Below are positions 43,101 through 46,360 of a stretch of DNA of 46,360 nt, piece by piece. The notes under the pieces are model-generated. The model saw only the letters and a program-made list of their open reading frames with translations. It was not told the origin of the DNA and did not search any database. The position numbers were made by a program, and so were the translations under genes. Within the stretch, counting starts at the first letter, position 1; every line of letters begins with the position of its first letter. Source of the DNA: Paludibacteraceae bacterium (GTDB lineage: Bacteria > Bacteroidota > Bacteroidia > Bacteroidales > Paludibacteraceae); NCBI GenBank assembly GCA_024400125.1, contig JAKSNG010000016.1, forward strand, positions 1 through 46,360. The letters are read 5' to 3'.

Positions 43101-44654
43101 CCTGTCACATTCAAACCAATTGATAACAACAAAGTCTCTATCACACCGAAACAAAATTGTGACCAATTGGTATTAACCATTAACACCAAAGATCCTAACC
43201 AACGTACACCTGCACAAGTGGCAATGGATATGGGTGCATATTTAGGAACAATGATTAGACGTGTACAAGTGACTTATCGTCGTACTAACTCAATGACCGT
43301 GCCTGGTTTCAATCCCGAAGTGGGCTTCATGGGACAGTCTTACAGCGAAGGTCCTCATGCACCTGGCTTTGACTTTGCCTTTGGTTTTGTACCTAATGAC
43401 TGGATGGACAAAGCCAAACGTAATGGTTGGTTAAGTGGTGACACCACTGTTGTTCAGCCCGCTACACGTGCTATGACGGAGGACTTTGACATCAAGTTAA
43501 ATTTGGAGCCATTGCCAGGATTGAAGATTCAATTGAGTGGTAAACGTTATTACGCGAACTCAACATCTATCATCTATTCCTACGAGCGTATGCAAGAGAA
43601 CTTGACAGGTTCGTACAATATCACATTGGTAGGTATAGGAACTATATTTAGCAAGATTGGTTCGCAAGAAGAGAACTTTGCTTCTGCCACATACGACCAG
43701 TTCTTGGCAAATCGCAGAATCGTGCAAGATCGTGTGCAAGCACAATATGACGGTTTAGCTTTCCCGTCTGGAGGCTGGATGGCAAGTAGCGGCGTCGTCG
43801 GTAAGTATGACCGCACCAAACATAAGAATATCGCAGCTAATTCAGCCGATGTGTTAGTACCTGCTTTCTTGGCTGCATACACGGGACGTAATCCTGAGAG
43901 TGTTGCCCTCAATCCGTTCCTCGGTATATTGAATATCCTGCCTAACTGGAGTGCGACATACGATGGTTTGAGCAAGATTCCTGGTATCCGCGAACACTTT
44001 AAGTCGTTCTCGCTGACCCACGCATACACCTGCAAATACACTATTGGCTCATACAACAGTTTCTCGACATGGGTACCCGCAGATGACCCCAATAATAAGA
44101 TGATCGGTTTCACGCGCGACGTAACCACTGGTGCACCTATTCCGTCCAGCGCATACGACATCACCAATGTCAGTCTGAACGAATCGTTCTCGCCATTGAT
44201 TGGTGTAAACATGGCATTGAAGAACTCGCTGACTGCCAAAGTTGAATATCGTAAGCAACGTAACATGACCTTGAATGTGACCTCCGTTCAATTGAGCGAA
44301 GCACACACAGACGAGTTTGTCATCGGTGCAGGATACACCATCAAAAACCTCAACTTTGTCACCAAAAATAAATCGGGTGTACAGAAGAAAGTAAGCAACG
44401 ACTTGAAACTGAATGTTGATATTAGTTACAAGAACATCAAGACCTTGCTCCGCAAAGTCGAAGAAGGACTGACACAAGCTTCCAGCGGCAATAAAGTGCT
44501 GGCTATTAAGATTAGTGCAGACTATGTATTGTCACAGAAAGTGAACTTGCAGCTCTTCTATGACCACCAAGGTACGACACCGTTAATCTCATCCTCATAT
44601 CCAGTTAAGTCGGATAACGTGGGTATCAATATCAAATTAATGTTGACACGCTAA
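37188..44654 (+). CDS. sprA: Type IX secretion outer-membrane translocon SprA/Sov
   Basis: 2488 residues, matching SprA of Flavobacterium and Sov of Porphyromonas (about 2400-2500). SprA is the giant 36-strand beta barrel through which T9SS cargo crosses the outer membrane. The start is TTG at 37188: an in-frame TAA (the ruvA stop) lies 6 nt upstream, no in-frame ATG occurs for ~80 codons, and TTG is followed by a signal peptide (KVKKIILSGLLLLIGIVLYA, cleavage after residue 21). Recognisable SprA-like text includes YVDDFEATKTNIDIHAPSTW, VWVNELRLSEFNEQGGVAA and the C-terminal barrel ending IKLMLTR. The stop overlaps the aroC ATG by one base. Confidence 0.95.
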   Translation: MKVKKIILSGLLLLIGIVLYAQDVDTLAVDSAIYAPVQVRQLGASSYEELTAPNSSIDLQTPDNIQTEVVYDPDRGCYVMHTRIGETDITTPYLMNEQEYKDYSERQLMHNYWQEKISEVEHNNEKKFDITDMKFDIGPADKVFGPGGVQLKMQGSAELLFGFKHQFMDNPSLTKDSRNNNIFDFDEKIQVNVNGKVGDKLNFNLNYNTEASFSFDQQNLKLAYKGQEDDIIQSIEAGNVTMDLNSSLIRGTQALFGFKTTLKFGKLKVQGLISQQRSESQTVNSQGGAQMTKFEVKADEYDENRHFFLSYFFRDNYEKAMESLPYVASGVTINKIEVWVTNKRGNYDQARNIVAFTDLGESAPHLYRTMWAKGIATIPDNNTNNLYQQVIGVAGSRDLQQVSSLMQENFGLENGEEFEKIESARLLSSSEYTLNSALGYISLKAALNQDEVLAVAYEYTYAGQVYQVGEFSTDNSEDLKAPNVLMMKMLKSSINAPHAYNPARANDKYGTWDLMMKNIYSLGASSMSSEKFELYINYRNDSVGTELQYLPETQIQGKQLIRVMKLDQLDAKNNPYPDGKFDYIEGYTVYSNNGRIIFPVLEPFGSYLKKQINNDRLAEKYIFQELYDSTLVLAQEMSEKNKFTLTGKYKGSSGSQISLGAMNVPRGSVTVTAGGAKLIENVDYTVDYTMGTVTILNESILSSGTAVECKLENQSTFSMQTKSLYGLHLEYQFNKDFMIGGTLMHLRERPLTTKVNSGSEPLANTIWGVNTSWKTEMQWLSNALDKIPWITATQPSTFQINAEFAHLIPGHTNDVGAVGTSYVDDFEATKTNIDIHAPSTWFLASTPYNPTSSKEFCKEDAKLSNDLRYNRNRALINWYHVDPIFGYPQSNTPQYIREDLEAMSDHRTRIVYEQEIYPNKEQMANEDTRLGLLNISFYPEERGPYNLNSTDITPEGKLTNPTQRWGGIMRKLDNTDFEKANIEYIEFWLMDPKLTNPDGYEGELYINLGDISEDILRDGKKSFEHGLPVSENNANPTDSTIWGRVPRTTSTTVGFSNEAGSRIKQDVGLNGLSTQDEFNFSYKGERIYYDYAQAVRQKISGNPQLLSQWERDPYSPLNDPAGDNYHYYRGSDYDSAQVSILDRYKRYNGTEGNSPDTENERENYGTAATTIPDIEDINNDNTLNEVERYYQYKVILREDMMAVGRQNITEKMTTEVSLRNGKKETVTWYQFKIPLSGDSSTVEKVGTMRNFKSIRFIRLYMTNCSRETHLRFATFDLVRGDWRTYHKDLNPIGTTVNTSATIDVQAVNIEENSSRTPINYVLPPGVSRQTDPGQAQLIAQNEQAMVMRVHNLSPSDARAVYKNTTYDFRNYKKLQMFVHAEKLADEDPNLANGDLSCFIRMGTDLKNNYYEYEIPLVLTEEGIYNNDNEADRYKVWPEANYFDFPFSVFTKAKTERNKAKRAGNSNVGNTIPYVVYDEENNKPQNKITVLGNPTLESVENIMIGIRNHGTENRSGEVWVNELRLSEFNEQGGVAAMANAALGISDIAQLNVAGQLETAGYGSIESNVLGRNMDNNYQLSVSTAMEVGRLFPEKAKLQIPVYVSYSNNTTSPDYDPLDSDVKLEETLSTFDTKEEKDSVKAMSNTVMESTNFSITNFKVNIKSKKRDMFYDPANFSLSASYNEQKERSPEMEKNRTTDHKGSFNYSYSFNPKPWEPFKNVEKVSKVKFLKEMNFYYLPQSWAFNTNMHRTFSNMQMRDFNASSGNQMDLTYSKDFSWDRNFDFKYDLTKNMKFSFQTAMNSTVDEGLYCREIIEDYHFTNDYYEAWKDTIQRSLAKWGSPYTYQQVFTASWNVPFNRIPYVEALTANASYNANYNWARTASSKSETNLGNTVASVQSWQIDGGINFETLYGKSKYWKKITQLYGGRRNSRPFKPKTYTETIKAEMGVTQEITHRLGSDLLVITATDTTGKRVPVTFKPIDNNKVSITPKQNCDQLVLTINTKDPNQRTPAQVAMDMGAYLGTMIRRVQVTYRRTNSMTVPGFNPEVGFMGQSYSEGPHAPGFDFAFGFVPNDWMDKAKRNGWLSGDTTVVQPATRAMTEDFDIKLNLEPLPGLKIQLSGKRYYANSTSIIYSYERMQENLTGSYNITLVGIGTIFSKIGSQEENFASATYDQFLANRRIVQDRVQAQYDGLAFPSGGWMASSGVVGKYDRTKHKNIAANSADVLVPAFLAAYTGRNPESVALNPFLGILNILPNWSATYDGLSKIPGIREHFKSFSLTHAYTCKYTIGSYNSFSTWVPADDPNNKMIGFTRDVTTGAPIPSSAYDITNVSLNESFSPLIGVNMALKNSLTAKVEYRKQRNMTLNVTSVQLSEAHTDEFVIGAGYTIKNLNFVTKNKSGVQKKVSNDLKLNVDISYKNIKTLLRKVEEGLTQASSGNKVLAIKISADYVLSQKVNLQLFYDHQGTTPLISSSYPVKSDNVGINIKLMLTR

Positions 44655-45589
44655 TGAATAGTTTTGGAGACAAATTTCGTTTTACCAGTTTTGGTGAATC
44701 TCACGGTCGTGCTATCGGCGGTGTCTTAGATGGCGTGCCAGCAGGGCTGAGTATCGACATCGATATGATTCATGACGAATTAGACCAACGTGCAGGACGA
44801 ATAGCTGCTATTGGACATGCCACTTCTACTCGTGCGCAACACGAGCAGGACGAAATAGAGTGGCTCAGTGGCGTGATGGATGGTAAAACGTTAGGTACTC
44901 CAATCGCGTTTATCATCCGCAATACCGACGCACGTCCGCAAGACTATGAATGGCTGCGAACACATTTTCGTCCTGGACATGCAGACTGGGTATATGAGAA
45001 AAAATACGGCATTCGTGATTGGCGAGGAGGAGGCAGAGCATCTGCCCGAGAAACGATAAGTCGCGTTGTTGTAGGATGTATCGCTAAACAACTGCTGTTA
45101 GCCAAAGGTATTCGCATTCATGCACAAGTTACGCAGATTGGTATGGAGACTGATTCTACTAAGTGGGAAACGTTGTTAGAAGAGGTGCGTCGTGCTGGTG
45201 ATTCAATTGGCGGCATTGTCACATGCACCATCAGTGGTGTTCCTGTCGGTGTTGGCGAACCTATTTTTGACAAACTGCAATCCCATTTGGCATATGCGAT
45301 GATGACTATCAATGGCTGCAAAGGTTTTGATTACGGATGTGGTTTCAGCGAATTAGACCAACGTGGCAGCGAACAATACACGCATTGCACAGCCGAGTCA
45401 TGCCCCGCCTCTGGCGGTATAGATGGTGGTATCAGCAATGGACAAGACATTGTTTTCCGTTGTGCTTTCAAACCCACCGCCACGATTGGACAATTATATA
45501 AGGGTCGCCACGATGTCTGCATTGCCTTACGCGCAGCTGCAGTCGTAGAAGCAATGGCTGCTCTGGTTTTGATTAACGAAACTCTTTAA
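44654..45589 (+). CDS. aroC: Chorismate synthase, compact variant
   Basis: 311 residues, about 50 shorter than usual (355-365). It makes chorismate from EPSP using reduced FMN. Retained: FTSFGESHGRAIG with catalytic His17, RPGHADWVYEKKYGIRDWRGGGRASARET with the second catalytic His, GEPIFDKL, GGIDGGISNGQDIV and GRHDVCIALR. Missing or altered: about 25 residues before GDSIGG, about 15 before GRHD, the C-terminal tail, the normal RRRPG (here QRAGR), and RAVP (here RAAA). The core looks functional, but these are conserved regions near the active site. Overlaps sprA by 1 nt. Confidence 0.88.
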   Translation: MNSFGDKFRFTSFGESHGRAIGGVLDGVPAGLSIDIDMIHDELDQRAGRIAAIGHATSTRAQHEQDEIEWLSGVMDGKTLGTPIAFIIRNTDARPQDYEWLRTHFRPGHADWVYEKKYGIRDWRGGGRASARETISRVVVGCIAKQLLLAKGIRIHAQVTQIGMETDSTKWETLLEEVRRAGDSIGGIVTCTISGVPVGVGEPIFDKLQSHLAYAMMTINGCKGFDYGCGFSELDQRGSEQYTHCTAESCPASGGIDGGISNGQDIVFRCAFKPTATIGQLYKGRHDVCIALRAAAVVEAMAALVLINETL

Positions 45590-45605
45590 CTTTTATATAA
45601 CCAAC

Positions 45606-46360
45606 ATGTTACACGGATTAGGAACTGCCTTGATTACCCCGTTTCAAAAAAATGGTGAGGTAGATTACAACGCATTGGCTCAATTGCTTGACAAACAAAT
45701 AGCAGGAAGTGTCGATTTCATCGTGGTTTTAGGAACGACTGGCGAAGCCGCCACTATGACACAGACGGAGCGAGATAGTGTACGCGATTTTGTGGTGAAC
45801 TATATCGAACAACATCCCTCTCCAACTACCCAACAACCTATTCCGTTGGTTTTAGGTGTCGGAGGCAATTGCACAGCACAAGTCTTGGAAGAACTGAAAC
45901 GAATACACGACACCTTGACTCAGCATTTTGCAGCGATATTGAGTGTTTGTCCATTCTACAACAAACCTTCTCAAGAAGGACTGTATCAGCATTTCTCTGC
46001 CATTGCAGAAGCGTGCCCCGTTCCTACTATCTTATATAACGTACCTGGGCGCACAGGCGTGAATCTCCTGCCGGAGACGGCGATTCGCCTACACCAAACG
46101 CTGCCACACAAAATTATCGGTATCAAAGAAGCGTCCGGAAATTTGGAACAAATCAAAAAAGTATGTGACTATCACCCATGTGCTGCCGCTAAAGAAACAT
46201 CGTTTGCCGTATTCTCTGGTGATGACGGCATAGCCGCAGAAGTGATGGACATGGGCGGTGCAGGACTGATTTCGGTTGCATCAAACGCTTGTCCGGAGGA
46301 TTTTGGTCGTATTGTGCATGAGCATAATCACGAGTTGCAGAAGCAGTATGCTCCTTTTGT
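45606..46360 (+). CDS. dapA: 4-hydroxy-tetrahydrodipicolinate synthase, N-terminal part (runs off window end)
   Basis: ATG at 45606; 251 codons are open to the edge, of a usual ~295. DapA condenses pyruvate with aspartate semialdehyde for lysine and diaminopimelate synthesis. Motifs: LGTTGEAATM (Thr44-Thr45), PFYNKPSQEGLYQHF, catalytic Tyr144 in LYNVPGRTG, and Schiff-base Lys174 in IIGIKEASGNL. It follows aroC by 16 nt, so it belongs to the same operon and supplies cell-wall precursor synthesis. Confidence 0.96.
   Translation, partial: MLHGLGTALITPFQKNGEVDYNALAQLLDKQIAGSVDFIVVLGTTGEAATMTQTERDSVRDFVVNYIEQHPSPTTQQPIPLVLGVGGNCTAQVLEELKRIHDTLTQHFAAILSVCPFYNKPSQEGLYQHFSAIAEACPVPTILYNVPGRTGVNLLPETAIRLHQTLPHKIIGIKEASGNLEQIKKVCDYHPCAAAKETSFAVFSGDDGIAAEVMDMGGAGLISVASNACPEDFGRIVHEHNHELQKQYAPF

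Overview
The window is chromosomal DNA from a Bacteroidales bacterium (phylum Bacteroidota). The evidence is a repeated Bacteroidota promoter signature (TTTG or TTG, 20 bp, then TAnnTTTG, very often TACCTTTG), a fused SecDF, a fused dihydroorotate-dehydrogenase-electron-transfer/glutamate-synthase-like flavoprotein, and type IX secretion/gliding proteins (a giant SprA/Sov and a GldJ/GldK-type lipoprotein). No species can be named from sequence alone. No insertion sequence, CRISPR array or phage gene was seen.

Layout. (1) 1-3000 is the only accessory-looking part. It holds the 5' part of a lipoprotein on the minus strand, a gene-poor stretch with a C10 tract and a possible small RNA, a compact operon (small winged-helix protein, DUF3791, DUF3990 ADP-ribosyltransferase-like, small helical protein) resembling a toxin-antitoxin module, a 7-bp minisatellite between two terminators, and two tiny unknown ORFs. 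(2) 3073-5081, minus strand: a T9SS-type lipoprotein followed by gcvH. (3) 5298-8961: folP-cdaA-metG (folate, c-di-AMP, methionyl-tRNA), then a tRNA-Met with its own promoter and terminator. (4) 9315-15839: a tripartite RND efflux system in which pump and outer-membrane factor are one 1515-residue ORF, then a family 2 glycosyltransferase. (5) 15970-21788: secDF, clpP, clpX and an NlpC/P60 peptidase. (6) 21792-25152: divergent efp and marC-queG-rpiB-radical SAM. (7) 25149-27224, minus strand: ychF and a Na+/Ca2+ antiporter, divergent from comF. (8) 28063 to the end: one apparent operon of at least eight genes (nadB, fused flavoprotein, miaB, MMPL transporter, ruvA, sprA, aroC, dapA) with gaps of 16 nt or less or overlaps, driven by a promoter at 28002-28032.

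How they fit together. Most of the window is housekeeping (NAD, folate, chorismate and lysine/cell-wall precursors, tRNA modification, proteolysis, translation). SecDF, GldJ/K-like and SprA together serve export across the inner and outer membranes. The most unusual items are the RND pump-OMF fusion with a buried lipoprotein signal sequence, the DUF3791/DUF3990 operon, a frame-sensitive 11-bp tandem repeat inside the fused flavoprotein gene, and unusually compact QueG and AroC enzymes.
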